Shown piece by piece: positions 10,351 through 18,867 of a DNA stretch of 64,000 nucleotides. Each line of letters starts with the position of its first letter. Positions within the stretch are counted from its first letter, which is position 1. The stretch is taken from the NCBI GenBank assembly GCA_015522475.1, contig WAMF01000019.1:1-64000 (forward strand), given 5' to 3'. The translations under genes were made by a program, and so were the position numbers. This stretch comes from Microcaldota archaeon (GTDB lineage Archaea; Micrarchaeota; Micrarchaeia; Anstonellales; J096). The notes below the pieces were generated by a model that was not told the origin of the DNA, did not search any database, and saw only the letters and a list, made by a program, of their open reading frames with translations.

Positions 10351-10413
10351 GCGTGCAGTGATGATATGAACAATCTCTGAATCGTGATGAGGCTGACAGC
10401 GGCTGATGCACGC
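10351..10413 (+). ncRNA. C/D box sRNA (2'-O-methylation guide)
   Basis: A complete archaeal C/D box guide can be read directly. A 7 bp terminal stem GCGTGCA (10351-10357) and TGCACGC (10407-10413) encloses box C GTGATGA (10358-10364), a 12 nt guide (10365-10376), box D' CTGA (10377-10380), a 3 nt spacer, box C' GTGATGA (10384-10390), a second 12 nt guide (10391-10402) and box D CTGA (10403-10406). By the fifth-nucleotide rule the predicted targets are the U at position 5 of AGAUUGUUCAUA and of CCGCUGUCAGCC. The target RNAs are not identified. A CTATAAG box near 10308 could be its promoter. It lies in the 282 bp gap between the ATPase operon and Hsp20. Confidence 0.9.
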
Positions 10414-10547
10414 GGAACACAAGCCAAGGGCAACGTTTAAAAACAAACAGAGAGCTTAATCATTAAGGCAAGTAAGATATCATGCTAATAACATACCCCT
10501 ACAACAATACAGCAAGATAAATAAGAAAGTAGGAAGGGGGTGAGAAG

Positions 10548-10973
10548 ATGAGGGTTTTTGACCCTGAAGAACATATGAAGGCTTTTGAGGAATATATGAA
10601 GCACGTCTTTGGTAGGGATTTTGGCAAAGAGATTGGTGTGTTTGGCATAAAACGCGCACCAACGCTAAACACATATAAAGAGAAGAACGCCATTGTGTAT
10701 GAGCTAGACTTCCCCGGCTTCAAAAAGGACGAAGTGAAAGCCTATGTAGAAGACGGCTTATTAATTATTGAGGGACAGAAAAAGGAGGAGAAAAGCGAAA
10801 AAGAGAAACATTATATATATCAAGAGAGAGCCATATCAAAGCTCAGACGAGAGATTGCACTCCCGGAGAATGCTGACGAGAAAAAGATATCTGCTGAATT
10901 CAAAGACGGCGTGCTTCGTGTGAAAGTGCCCTTAAAGAAAGAGAAGAAGGCCAAGCGCATAAGCATAAAATAA
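10548..10973 (+). CDS. Small heat shock protein, Hsp20 family
   Basis: A 141-residue alpha-crystallin domain chaperone that holds unfolded proteins. The domain spans about residues 40-135: YELDFPGFKKDEVKAYVEDGLLIIEG, the A-x-x-x-n-G-V-L-like motif EFKDGVLRVKVP, and a C-terminal I-x-I-like ISIK end. AAGGGGGTGA is the ribosome-binding site. It has its own transcription unit after the C/D sRNA. A second, longer Hsp20 lies at 29012. Confidence 0.93.
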   Translation: MRVFDPEEHMKAFEEYMKHVFGRDFGKEIGVFGIKRAPTLNTYKEKNAIVYELDFPGFKKDEVKAYVEDGLLIIEGQKKEEKSEKEKHYIYQERAISKLRREIALPENADEKKISAEFKDGVLRVKVPLKKEKKAKRISIK

Positions 10974-11065
10974 AGTAAGCACAACGGAAAAAGTAGCGCT
11001 AGAATAGAGCAAATAAAAAAGAAAAAGAGCAGAAAAAGGAGAGGGGTTAGGAAAGTTTCCCGCCG

Positions 11066-11890
11066 TCAGAAAAGCAATACAGTCCCATAGAAAAGCGCCA
11101 ACAGAAAGCCGCCTAATAAAAAGGGCATGAAGGGCAGCATGCCCCCATACACTTTAACTTTTTTTATGCCCGCTTTTTTCAAACGCTCTATAACGCTAGC
11201 GGTGAGCACGTTTTTCCAGCCTATATATGAAGAAAGCTTCTCTACTTCTTCGTCGGCAAGCACCTCCTCCCTGGCCTTCTTAAGAGGCATCTCAACAATC
11301 ATAAGATCTTTAACATCATCAACAAATAGGCCAACAAACGTCGCTGCAATGGAGAGAATGGCGAGCATAGCCAAGAAGAGCATATTCTGCATGGGCAACT
11401 GCGCGTACACATACCAAAAGAGAAGGAAGCTTATGAATATGAGGAGGTTCATCCACTTTATCTTCTTCTTTATGCCGCGCTTCCACAGCTTAAATCCAAA
11501 GTAAAGCGCCGCAAACAAGGCAAAGAATACGCCCCCGTATATAAGCACGACAAGTATAAAGGGAAAGGCAAAGAGTGCATTAGGAAGCGTCGGTATAAGG
11601 ACAGAGATCTCCGCTAATAAGATAGGGTCTGCCAACCCCATAACACCCTTAATATAAAGTAGATAACCGAAGGCAACAATGATTAAAGCCTGTATAGAGC
11701 CATACAAGAAGTCAGAAGATGGAAGTGTAAAGAAAGCTACTAAGAAGGAAATGCCAAGGCTCCAAACAAGGAACTCATCAGGAATATTTTTGTTATTCAA
11801 CAAGTCATAAGCAGAAGCTATAAGCAGAAAGAGGCCACCGAGGCTAGCCCTAACAAGAAAAGAGAGCGCTGTCGACAAAGCAAGCATCAT
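11066..11890 (-). CDS. Type IV prepilin/preflagellin peptidase (A24 family)
   Basis: Integral membrane aspartyl protease that removes class III signal peptides from archaeal pilins or archaellins. Two catalytic aspartates are visible: ASAYDLLNNKNIPDEF (about residue 28) and the GxxD site as GLADP (about residue 87; family usual form is GxGD). Six or more membrane helices plus a soluble C-terminal segment before a last helix match the FlaK/EppA group. No pilin gene is adjacent in the window. The start is leaderless from a TATA box at 11913-11920 that also faces the cyclase gene. Confidence 0.85.
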   Translation of the reverse strand: MMLALSTALSFLVRASLGGLFLLIASAYDLLNNKNIPDEFLVWSLGISFLVAFFTLPSSDFLYGSIQALIIVAFGYLLYIKGVMGLADPILLAEISVLIPTLPNALFAFPFILVVLIYGGVFFALFAALYFGFKLWKRGIKKKIKWMNLLIFISFLLFWYVYAQLPMQNMLFLAMLAILSIAATFVGLFVDDVKDLMIVEMPLKKAREEVLADEEVEKLSSYIGWKNVLTASVIERLKKAGIKKVKVYGGMLPFMPFLLGGFLLALFYGTVLLF

Positions 11891-11912
11891 AGGGACATGT
11901 TGAGTGGAAACA

Positions 11913-11920
11913 TATATAAA
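11913..11920. promoter_or_regulatory. Shared TATA box, prepilin peptidase / nucleotide cyclase
   Basis: TATATAAA on the plus strand reads TTTATATA on the minus strand. Its centre is 26 bp from the minus-strand ATG at 11890 and 26 bp from the plus-strand GTG at 11942, the normal archaeal TATA-to-start distance, so both transcripts would be leaderless. Confidence 0.6.
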
Positions 11921-11941
11921 TGCTTTTTATCCATCTCCTTT

Positions 11942-12832
11942 GTGTTATATGAGCTTATACTAACCCTCTTGCTCTATCTTGGAGTGGAGACCTTCATAAA
12001 GTACAGAGAGGAGGAAAAGCTTAGCTACCTCCTCATAGGTGGTGTCTTTCTCTTTGCCTTCTTCAACCTCTGGCTTTTCTTATACGGCAAAGTGCTGAGA
12101 GAATTCTACACTATATTCAACATAGGCCTGAATGCTTTACCCATACTTGTGCTTGTTCTCCTTTACTACATAGAGGCACAGCGCCGGAAAACACTCAGCT
12201 ATTTCTCACGCTACGTGGACGAAAGCCTAGTTAAGGAACTGCTCAAAAAGCCCATAAAAATGGGAGGTGAGAAGAGAGAAGCGCTCATTATATTCACAGA
12301 TGTGAGGGGCTTTACAGCCATGTCTGAAAGGCTAGAGCCGGAGGACGTCGTCGAAATCCTCAACGGCCACTTTCATATCATAACAGACAAAGCCAAGAAG
12401 TGGAAGGGGACACTCCTCAAATTTATAGGAGACGCTGCCATGATTGCTTTCAATATTCCCTATTCACAAGAAGACTTTGAGGAGCGGGCCTTTGCCATGT
12501 CAAAAGAAATTATAGAGGGGTTGAAGGTATATGCCAAAGAGATTAAGGGAAAGTATGGCTTAGACTTTGCCATAGGTATAGGTATGAATGAGGGCGAGCT
12601 CGTCGTCGGCAATATAGGTTCGGAGATGCAGATGGATTATACAGTCATAGGTGATGTCGTCAACACAGCCTCACGCCTCAACGGTGTGGCAAAGGCATGG
12701 GAAATTGTTATGCCTCTTGCCTTAGCTAAAAAGCTTGAAAAGAAGGGAAAACTAAAAATAAGCAGAACGCACATAAAAAAGGTTGAGGTTAAAGGCAAGA
12801 GCAAGCCACTGGAGGTGTATGTATGGAGATAA
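11942..12832 (+). CDS. Membrane-bound class III adenylate/guanylate cyclase
   Basis: Makes a cyclic nucleotide from NTP. Two or three membrane helices fill the first about 95 residues, followed by a short linker (YFSRYVDESLVKELLKKP) and a class III cyclase domain. Both metal aspartates are present (FTDVRGFTAMSE and LLKFIGDAAMIAF), as are the transition-state Asn and Arg in TVIGDVVNTASRL, so it should be active. Substrate (ATP or GTP) cannot be decided. GTG 11942 fits the TATA spacing; an ATG at 11897 is the longer alternative but lies upstream of the predicted transcript start. Class III cyclases are uncommon in archaea. It overlaps the next gene by 10 nt. Confidence 0.88.
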   Translation: MLYELILTLLLYLGVETFIKYREEEKLSYLLIGGVFLFAFFNLWLFLYGKVLREFYTIFNIGLNALPILVLVLLYYIEAQRRKTLSYFSRYVDESLVKELLKKPIKMGGEKREALIIFTDVRGFTAMSERLEPEDVVEILNGHFHIITDKAKKWKGTLLKFIGDAAMIAFNIPYSQEDFEERAFAMSKEIIEGLKVYAKEIKGKYGLDFAIGIGMNEGELVVGNIGSEMQMDYTVIGDVVNTASRLNGVAKAWEIVMPLALAKKLEKKGKLKISRTHIKKVEVKGKSKPLEVYVWR

Positions 12833-13287
12833 AATGGCCGTCCTTCCTATTCGGAGAATGCCTATACAAACAAGCAGGTCTTTTAATCTTGGCTATCCTC
12901 CTCATAGGCATTCCGACGCCCTTTTCTCTGCCCAGCTCTCTAGGCCCCTATATAAACAACATTGGGTGGCTTCTCGCCTTTACAACGCTCATACTCTTCG
13001 CGGCCCATCTCAGCCACATAGATATAGACCTCTATGCCAGCATTATAGGAAGCGTGCTCCTCTTCACATACGTCCTTGTTTTGGTCGTTAGCTTCATAAA
13101 CGGATGGATCAAGGCTGGAGGCATCGTCGTAAAGATGTTCGCAACCATCGTCACATACTATGCAATAGTTGTTTTGGCTTATCAAGCTCGCCGCCTCACA
13201 GCTATGAAGAGAAAAACGCTCATAGGCCTTCTCTTTGCCATCTTATGGTTCTTGTTCTACTTCGTCGGTATTTCGCAGCTCAAGTAG
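12823..13287 (+). CDS. Polytopic membrane protein of unknown function
   Basis: 154 residues with about five hydrophobic helices (residues 18-38, 46-64, 72-95, 103-120, 130-150) and short polar loops. No family is recognised. It starts inside the last codons of the cyclase gene (10 nt overlap, GGAGG nearby), so the two are probably translated together and may form one membrane unit. Confidence 0.75.
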   Translation: MEIKWPSFLFGECLYKQAGLLILAILLIGIPTPFSLPSSLGPYINNIGWLLAFTTLILFAAHLSHIDIDLYASIIGSVLLFTYVLVLVVSFINGWIKAGGIVVKMFATIVTYYAIVVLAYQARRLTAMKRKTLIGLLFAILWFLFYFVGISQLK

Positions 13288-13440
13288 GTAGTTAACAGAT
13301 GGAGCAAATGCGGCAAATGGGGCAATGAGATAGAAAGTACTTGCAAAAAGGACCGTAAAAGAGTATGTGAGTATATGAAAAAGCAAGCTAGGGGGTGCGC
13401 AAGGGGAAAGTTTTTAAGCCTTCTATACAAACGTGTAAGC

Positions 13441-14046
13441 ATGGCAATACCAACAGGCATTGAAGATCTGAATAGTGTCCTCTTGGGTGGAATACCCGAT
13501 GATTCCATAGTGCTTATTTCCTTCGACAACCTAGATATGGCAAAGCTCGTAGCTGATTTGATATATGGGGGCCAAAAACAAGCCGCTCTCGTCACTACAG
13601 ATGCATCACCAGCTGATTTCAAAAACGAAAAGTATGTGTTTGTCGACGCATACTCTGAGCAAAATGGCCTAACGCCACGCACAACAGACTTCCCTGTTAC
13701 AGGGGCTGGCTACATAAACGATATGTCACTCAACCTTTCTGAAATTAAAGGCAAGTATAATTTAGAAGCGATCGTCGTATTTACTCTATCAACGCTGCTC
13801 AAAGAAAATCCAAAAGACGCCGTTTACAAGTTTATAGATGTGACAAAGGGTAGAGTGCCCGACGGCTTCCTGGCTCTTTTTGTTAATAGGCTGGAAACAA
13901 GCAATCAAGACATGGCAAAGCTCAAAGCGCTCGCCACACTCACAATGGAGCTAGCCATAGCAGAAGACAAGCTTATAGTCACAAGCACGCGCTTCCCTCT
14001 GCCATTAAAGTTCGAAAGAGAAGGCAGAGCTTTAGAGGCTATTTAA
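13441..14046 (+). CDS. Degenerate RecA/KaiC-like ATPase domain protein
   Basis: The N-terminus (PTGIEDLNSVLLGGIPDDSIVLISFD) resembles the KaiC/RadA-superfamily entry (TGIxxLDxxLGGGIPxGSxVLIxG), but the Walker A GxxxxGKT is missing: the following residues are NLDMAKLVADL. It may be a non-ATP-binding paralogue. The start is placed at ATG 13441 because GTTTTTAAG lies about 27 bp upstream, giving a leaderless mRNA; a longer frame reaches 13375. A small protein gene follows after 24 bp. The fold assignment is inferred from the N-terminal motif only. Confidence 0.7.
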   Translation: MAIPTGIEDLNSVLLGGIPDDSIVLISFDNLDMAKLVADLIYGGQKQAALVTTDASPADFKNEKYVFVDAYSEQNGLTPRTTDFPVTGAGYINDMSLNLSEIKGKYNLEAIVVFTLSTLLKENPKDAVYKFIDVTKGRVPDGFLALFVNRLETSNQDMAKLKALATLTMELAIAEDKLIVTSTRFPLPLKFEREGRALEAI

Positions 14047-14070
14047 GCCATTCAAAAAGAAGGTGAAAAC

Positions 14071-14334
14071 ATGAAAATCCTTATAGTCGATTTTGATGGC
14101 AACATAATACAGGGCGACAAGAATGCACTAGATGAGATTACTATTAAATCTATACTTAAGACGGCGCTCGCAGCTAGGAAGATTGCCAAAGCTGTGAAAG
14201 ACGAGCTTAGATATATTAAGCTGAATATGAAGGATAACGCTATTGTCCTTGGCTTCGAAGACGCGCATATCGTAATAAACATAGCGGAGACGCCTGTAGA
14301 AGTGGCAGAGGCCATAGACCGCTTCTCAAAATAA
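14071..14334 (+). CDS. Small protein, possibly Roadblock/LC7-like
   Basis: 87 residues, starting MKILIVDFDGNIIQGDKNALDEI, with alternating strand and helix segments and a hydrophobic strand AIVLGFEDAHIVINIAE. The pattern is compatible with a shortened Roadblock/LC7 domain, a scaffold often paired with regulatory ATPases, but this is a weak assignment. GAAGGTGAAAAC provides the ribosome-binding site, and it is probably cotranscribed with the degenerate RecA-like gene 24 bp upstream. Confidence 0.65.
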   Translation: MKILIVDFDGNIIQGDKNALDEITIKSILKTALAARKIAKAVKDELRYIKLNMKDNAIVLGFEDAHIVINIAETPVEVAEAIDRFSK

Positions 14335-14404
14335 GGAGAGGTCTTAAGGGCATCTAATTTAACTAATTAACTGATTGGGCAAACTGAGCCTCAGCTTTAT
14401 CTTG

Positions 14405-16078
14405 TCAATCCGCTTCGATTCTTGCAAAACTCGACAAAAGGACAGTGGCGTAGCTTCCTGCAGGAAGAATGAAGCTGACATAGCACGTGCCTTCAGTAGT
14501 GTCTTCAGATAGGTTGGATAAAGGATTAAGAACATCTAGATTTAAGCTATCGCGCGGGAGAAAGGCCAGCCTATAGCTGCCCTTTGAAGAGAGCTCAGGC
14601 ATGGACTTAAGCTCAAATGAAGCAGAGGAGAGGCCCATAGATGCCATGAGCTCTTTCTGAATAGATGTGGGCTCCACTTCGTATCCTGGCACAGCTTTAC
14701 ATGTATATGCCTTGCCTTCCTTTACAAAAGGCTTTGCCCATGCCCTAATGGTTTCGCTCTTGCCTTCTAAAGGAAACGACAGCCCGCCTATATATGTATT
14801 GCAGTGAAGAGTGCCTTTATCCCTTCCCCAAACATTGCTGCTACCGCCGTTACCGTTGTTGTTGTCTTCACTACCCTTACTGTTCTTGCCCTCCTCAGAA
14901 AGTGTTTCCTTAAGGGACTGATTAAGCGACATATAAAGGGCTCTGTTAAAGATGAAGGACTGAAGGGCATGAGGAAACATTAAAGCTAGAGACCTTGGTA
15001 ACTTTCTAATGGCATTGACAAAGTCATTGGGTTGTTGGCTAAGATGCGCTGCCAATGTGCGCTCAGCACACATCCATTTTGGGAAAGCTTTCAGCACGTA
15101 TGCAAAGGCATCTTTGCCCTCTAACTCTAAAAATTGGGCCCTAATTTTTTGCATGCTTTCTTTTTCTGTGGAGATGCTCTTGCCCAAATACCAAACGACC
15201 GCTTCTTTAAATAGACCCTTTGCCATGAAATAACCTATGATGTGTGTATCTAGCCTGTTTCCAAAGCGCTGCTTGCCAAAGTAGTTAGGTATGTTCTCGA
15301 GCGCTTTATCGGCTGATTGGGTAAGCACATGAGAAGGGCATGAGCTAAAGCCACCGACAATAAATGCATTGCCGGCTAGCTCGCCCAACTCAATAGGCCG
15401 CGGCATGTACACCAAAGGAATAAGTTCTATATCCTTCAGCTTAAGCTCATTTATTATCTCGACAAACCCCTTCTCAGCCCTTATGCTAATCAGTTGTGCC
15501 GTTAGAGCCCGCTTGTCTTTTGTGCCTGCAAAGCTCAGCCTTTTCCTGCTTATGCCGAGTCTGCGAGCTAAGCTCTTAACAGCGTCTGTTGTAGCCCAAT
15601 TTCTCTTCAGCAAAACCGCCCAAATATAGCCTTTAGCCTTTCTGTCTTTCCTCTTCGTGCCTTTCTCTTTTTCCCTCTCTCTTCCATCCCCTACGGCCTC
15701 TTTATCTTCTTCTACGCAGTTCTCAACGTGGTCCTCGACACAATCCTCAAAAGACACGTGCTTAAGAGCTATCTCTTTCATGGCCTCAAGGCTAATGTAA
15801 GAGTCGTTAGCGTTGAAGTGGAGCTGCGCTTTTTTCAGTTCTTCAAAAAAGGACAGGAATTGCTGCCTAAAACGCTCATCCATGGGTAGCTCGACAACAA
15901 TAAAATCCTCTGCCTGCCTTTTCAAAAAAAGGAAGGGTGTTTTATTAGGCAAGTGAAATGAAGGCACGGGCGCCTCCTTGAGTAAAGGTGGCAAAGCCTG
16001 CTCAGCTCGCTTAAGCACGTCCTTGAAAGGCTTTGATGACATCGGTGGTGCATTGCTTACATTGCTCATGTTGCTCAT
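14405..16078 (-). CDS. truD: tRNA pseudouridine(13) synthase TruD
   Basis: Converts U13 of tRNAs to pseudouridine. The catalytic aspartate is in FAGTKDKRALTAQ (about residue 190), with the TruD motifs RNWATTDAVKSLARRLGISR and NYFGKQRFGN; the family's TRUD insertion follows. At 557 residues it is about 100 longer than usual because of an acidic/basic insert before the catalytic loop (residues about 120-150) and a Ser/Asn/Gly-rich insert (about 395-420). The Met-Ser-Asn-rich N-terminus makes the exact start uncertain. A GTTTTTAAAC box lies about 40 bp upstream. Confidence 0.92.
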   Translation of the reverse strand: MSNMSNVSNAPPMSSKPFKDVLKRAEQALPPLLKEAPVPSFHLPNKTPFLFLKRQAEDFIVVELPMDERFRQQFLSFFEELKKAQLHFNANDSYISLEAMKEIALKHVSFEDCVEDHVENCVEEDKEAVGDGREREKEKGTKRKDRKAKGYIWAVLLKRNWATTDAVKSLARRLGISRKRLSFAGTKDKRALTAQLISIRAEKGFVEIINELKLKDIELIPLVYMPRPIELGELAGNAFIVGGFSSCPSHVLTQSADKALENIPNYFGKQRFGNRLDTHIIGYFMAKGLFKEAVVWYLGKSISTEKESMQKIRAQFLELEGKDAFAYVLKAFPKWMCAERTLAAHLSQQPNDFVNAIRKLPRSLALMFPHALQSFIFNRALYMSLNQSLKETLSEEGKNSKGSEDNNNGNGGSSNVWGRDKGTLHCNTYIGGLSFPLEGKSETIRAWAKPFVKEGKAYTCKAVPGYEVEPTSIQKELMASMGLSSASFELKSMPELSSKGSYRLAFLPRDSLNLDVLNPLSNLSEDTTEGTCYVSFILPAGSYATVLLSSFARIEAD

Positions 16079-16115
16079 CTTAACACGCCCACAACATGCC
16101 TACGTCGCAAGAAAA

Positions 16116-16253
16116 ATGTTTAAAAACCAACAAGACGAGGATGTAATAGAGCTAAGCGAAAATTTAATAAGGTGGACAAAAAGGAAAGGAAAAGTAAAGA
16201 AGGAAGAAATGGCAGCTGGCCTTTGGATGTTCAGATGGTCCTTCAATAGCTGA
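16116..16253 (+). CDS. Possible small protein (doubtful)
   Basis: A 45-codon frame between truD and radA reads MFKNQQDEDVIELSENLI followed by a basic and a Trp-rich part, a protein-like composition. Its ATG overlaps the putative truD TATA box and no ribosome-binding site is present, so it may not be expressed. No homology is recognised. Confidence 0.2.
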   Translation: MFKNQQDEDVIELSENLIRWTKRKGKVKKEEMAAGLWMFRWSFNS

Positions 16254-16281
16254 AATAACTAACGTTATTGCACGTCAGTCG

Positions 16282-17247
16282 TCAGTCCTTAATGCCCTCT
16301 TGGCCTACTCTGAATACAACTTCCCTTTCGGGCAAGTTGGGCGAATCTACAAGCCTAGCTATTCTCTTATCGTCCTTGCTCTTTCGGATGTATATCCTAT
16401 AAGTAGCGGCATGGGCAAGCACATGTCCACCTATAGGGATAGTTGGGTCGCCGAACAGAATGCCTGGATTGTCCATAACTTGGTTTGTGAAATAAACCGC
16501 TAGGTTATACTTGTCGGCTATTCTCTGAAGCGTGTGCACATGCCTGTTGAGTTTTTGCTGTCTCTCGCTAAGACTGCCTCTGCCCGCATAATCAGCCCTG
16601 AATTGACTTGTTAGGGAATCGACTACAATAAGTCCCACATTCTCTTTTTTGACAAAGTTCTCAAGCTTTTCAACGACAAGAATTTGGTGGTCGCTGTTCT
16701 CCACCTTCATAACATATATGTTTTCAAGCACCTTTTGAGGATCTAGGCCTTTAGCTTCGGCCATCTGCTTTATACGCTCTGGCCTAAATGTGCTTTCTGT
16801 GTCTATGAAGACAACTTTCCTACCCAAGCCGCCTTTGTCCGGGGGAAGCTGCACATTAACAGACAGCTGAAAACCCATCTGACTCTTTCCACTGCTGAAC
16901 TTGCCGAAGAATTCGGTCAAGGCCTGCGTCTCAACACCTCCGCCAAGCAGCTCGTCCAGCTTTTTGCTGCCCGTTGTTATCTTTGTAACAACTTCCCTCT
17001 TTTTTAGGATGTCGAGACCTGTCTCAAAATCCACGTCTATGGCATCCTTTGCCGCATCCACGATCTTTTTGGCAATATCCACGCGTATATCAGCAGCTTC
17101 TGCCAGCTCACTGGGCAGCTGAGCGGCTAAATCTTCAAGCGTAGAGAAGCCCGCATGCCTTAACTTTTCAGCCGTTGCTTCACCCACGCCCGGCAGATCT
17201 TCAATGTCCTTAACAACCTTATATTCTTCCTTCTTTTTATCGGCCAT
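16282..17247 (-). CDS. radA: DNA repair and recombination protein RadA
   Basis: Archaeal RecA/Rad51 strand-exchange recombinase, 321 residues. N-terminal helix-hairpin-helix domain (DLPGVGEATAEKLRHAGFSTLEDLA), FxxA-type polymerisation region, Walker A GKFSSGKS (about residue 115), Walker B LIVVDSLTSQFRADY, and the L2-region MDNPGILFGDPTIPIGGHVLAH. GAGGAGGTG precedes the ATG. The next gene upstream (17310) is 62 bp away in the same direction, so they may share a transcript. Confidence 0.97.
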   Translation of the reverse strand: MADKKKEEYKVVKDIEDLPGVGEATAEKLRHAGFSTLEDLAAQLPSELAEAADIRVDIAKKIVDAAKDAIDVDFETGLDILKKREVVTKITTGSKKLDELLGGGVETQALTEFFGKFSSGKSQMGFQLSVNVQLPPDKGGLGRKVVFIDTESTFRPERIKQMAEAKGLDPQKVLENIYVMKVENSDHQILVVEKLENFVKKENVGLIVVDSLTSQFRADYAGRGSLSERQQKLNRHVHTLQRIADKYNLAVYFTNQVMDNPGILFGDPTIPIGGHVLAHAATYRIYIRKSKDDKRIARLVDSPNLPEREVVFRVGQEGIKD

Positions 17248-17309
17248 ACTTACACCTCCTCAATTTTTCTAGCCATCTCATTCCTTACGTGCATTAGCCT
17301 ATGCCCAGC

Positions 17310-17585
17310 TTACTTGTTGTTAGGCCATACAAGGAGGCGTAGCTCGCCGATCTTCATAACAAAGAACTCTCTGCCGTCTTTTGTCGTTGTCTTCCACATA
17401 GCTCCAACGCTTCTTAAGATCTGCTTGCCGTTGGCGTCTGTGTCGGGCTGCAAAACCCTATAGTCTGGCTTATTGCCCTTTCTCTGTTGGCCCTCTTGGG
17501 GCTTATTGTTGTCTCCGCTATTTTTTGGCAGGCTTACCTTGCCCACCTCTTCAAATTCTTCCAATTCTGCTAATTCATCGGACAT
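17310..17585 (-). CDS. Small protein upstream of RadA, DUF736-like C-terminus
   Basis: 91 residues. The first 45 are acidic and Gln/Gly/Lys-rich low complexity; the C-terminal half (SVGAMWKTTTKDGREFFVMKIGELRLLVWPN) resembles the DUF736 pattern GAAWKKTSKDGREYLSVKL. AGGTGAAAGT is the ribosome-binding site and CTTATAAAGG about 60 bp upstream a likely TATA box. Its place directly upstream of radA suggests a role in recombination or DNA binding, which is inference only. Confidence 0.75.
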   Translation of the reverse strand: MSDELAELEEFEEVGKVSLPKNSGDNNKPQEGQQRKGNKPDYRVLQPDTDANGKQILRSVGAMWKTTTKDGREFFVMKIGELRLLVWPNNK

Positions 17586-17781
17586 ACTTTCACCTGCGGC
17601 CTTCCCCTAGGCCACATAGACTTTAGAACCGAAGCCTTTATAAGCCCATATCGTAGTAGCGCTATTAAGCTTATAAGATTATTAGGTAATATAAGCAGGG
17701 CAACCAGCTGAGGCAATCAACATATGCGAATAAAGGTTAACTAAGGGCTGCGAAGAATGGGATGTAAATCCTATAAAAACA

Positions 17782-17800
17782 CTAAAAAAGATCTGTTGTG
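17782..17800 (-). terminator. Poly-T terminator after the thioredoxin-fold gene
   Basis: About 45 bp past the stop of the minus-strand gene at 17845, the minus strand reads AGATCTTTTTTAG, a T-run expected of archaeal termination, after a GC-rich stretch. The rest of the 259 bp gap 17586-17844 holds only the promoter of the 17310 gene. Confidence 0.4.
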
Positions 17801-17844
17801 AAAGCTCCCGGACCCCCTATCCCGCTAGAATGATCTACGGATTA

Positions 17845-18867
17845 CTAAGAAGGAAGAGCACATATACTTCCGCTGCCTTCGGCTTCGCTAGCATTGTCTT
17901 TGCCAGCTGTATTGTGTGTATTTTGGCATGGAGAGCTTTCATTTGTAGTTGATTGGGTTGTTTGCGACTTGCGACTGGCGTAGTGGAGTTCTAAGCCAAG
18001 TGCCTGAAGGAGCTCATCCTTTGAGGCGAAGCCTTCTATAACAGTCTCGCTCTTCTCGGCCTTACTGCCTTGCTTACCCGGGGCAGTGCTTAAGATAAGC
18101 GTAGGATAGCGCGTGAAGTTGTAGCGCAGCTTCAAAGCCTTGATTACAATATCGTCTGTAAGCGAGCCGTCAAATGAATATATGCGTATGCTGCCGTTAA
18201 GGGCTTGTCTCAGCTTCCACAGTTCTAAGCCTTCGTCTTTGCATTTTGGGCAAGTGCCTTCCTTGTTTGAATAGATGTAGATAATGTAGGGAGTTGAAAG
18301 ATTGCACAGGGCTCTAGCCTTCTTTAACAGAATGAGGTCTCTATACTCGAGGTGGAAGTATTTATACTTAAGGTGTATATCAAAGCTTTTCTTACTTTCT
18401 TCAAAGTATTCGAGCTGCTCGCCTATCTGCCATGTCTGGCCTTCTAAACTCGGGGCAGCTAGAGGATAGAGTGTGCAGAAATCCTCTCTGCTAGCAGATG
18501 TAAGCACGGTTTCCAAGCTTATGATGTCGTCGTTCAGCACGCTCATCTTCTTCTCTATGGGGCTCAAAGCGGAGTTTAGGAAGAGGTAAGACACGGCAGC
18601 CCCAGCTAAGAATACAACAATAGTTATAATGAAGGCAATGGTATAAACTTCCCATGTCCACTTGCGGGGTGTCTTTCTGCCTCTTGTCTCCCCCCAAACG
18701 TCGTCTATGGCTTTGCCTTGTTTACTGCCTTGCTTGCTTTCTCCTTTGGCATTTTTGGCATCCCGCTTGGCATGTTGCCCTTGCCTCTCTTCTCGCCTCT
18801 TCTCTTGCTTCTCTTCCCTTTCTTTATTTTGCCCCTTATCTTGTTTCCCATCGCCTTTCATAACCAA
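17845..18867 (-). CDS. Membrane-anchored protein with thioredoxin-like domain
   Basis: 340 residues. A highly charged N-terminus of about 70 residues (Lys/Glu/Gln/Arg) precedes a single membrane helix (about 76-98, YTIAFIITIVVFLAGAAVSYLFL). The extracytoplasmic part contains a thioredoxin-fold signature: a strand (YIIYIYS), CPKC redox-type motif in GTCPKCKDEG, and a cis-proline site TRYPTLIL. The tail is Ser/Thr/Asn rich. It is probably a thiol-disulfide protein on the outer face. It starts 32 nt inside the glycosyltransferase gene upstream (AAGGAAGTG site), implying translational coupling. Confidence 0.8.
   Translation of the reverse strand: MVMKGDGKQDKGQNKEREEKQEKRREERQGQHAKRDAKNAKGESKQGSKQGKAIDDVWGETRGRKTPRKWTWEVYTIAFIITIVVFLAGAAVSYLFLNSALSPIEKKMSVLNDDIISLETVLTSASREDFCTLYPLAAPSLEGQTWQIGEQLEYFEESKKSFDIHLKYKYFHLEYRDLILLKKARALCNLSTPYIIYIYSNKEGTCPKCKDEGLELWKLRQALNGSIRIYSFDGSLTDDIVIKALKLRYNFTRYPTLILSTAPGKQGSKAEKSETVIEGFASKDELLQALGLELHYASRKSQTTQSTTNESSPCQNTHNTAGKDNASEAEGSGSICALPS

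Noticed and set aside
15978-16253. 91-codon plus-strand frame overlapping truD
   Set aside because: The first half is antisense to truD and the rest overlaps its promoter; only a 45-codon part is kept as doubtful.
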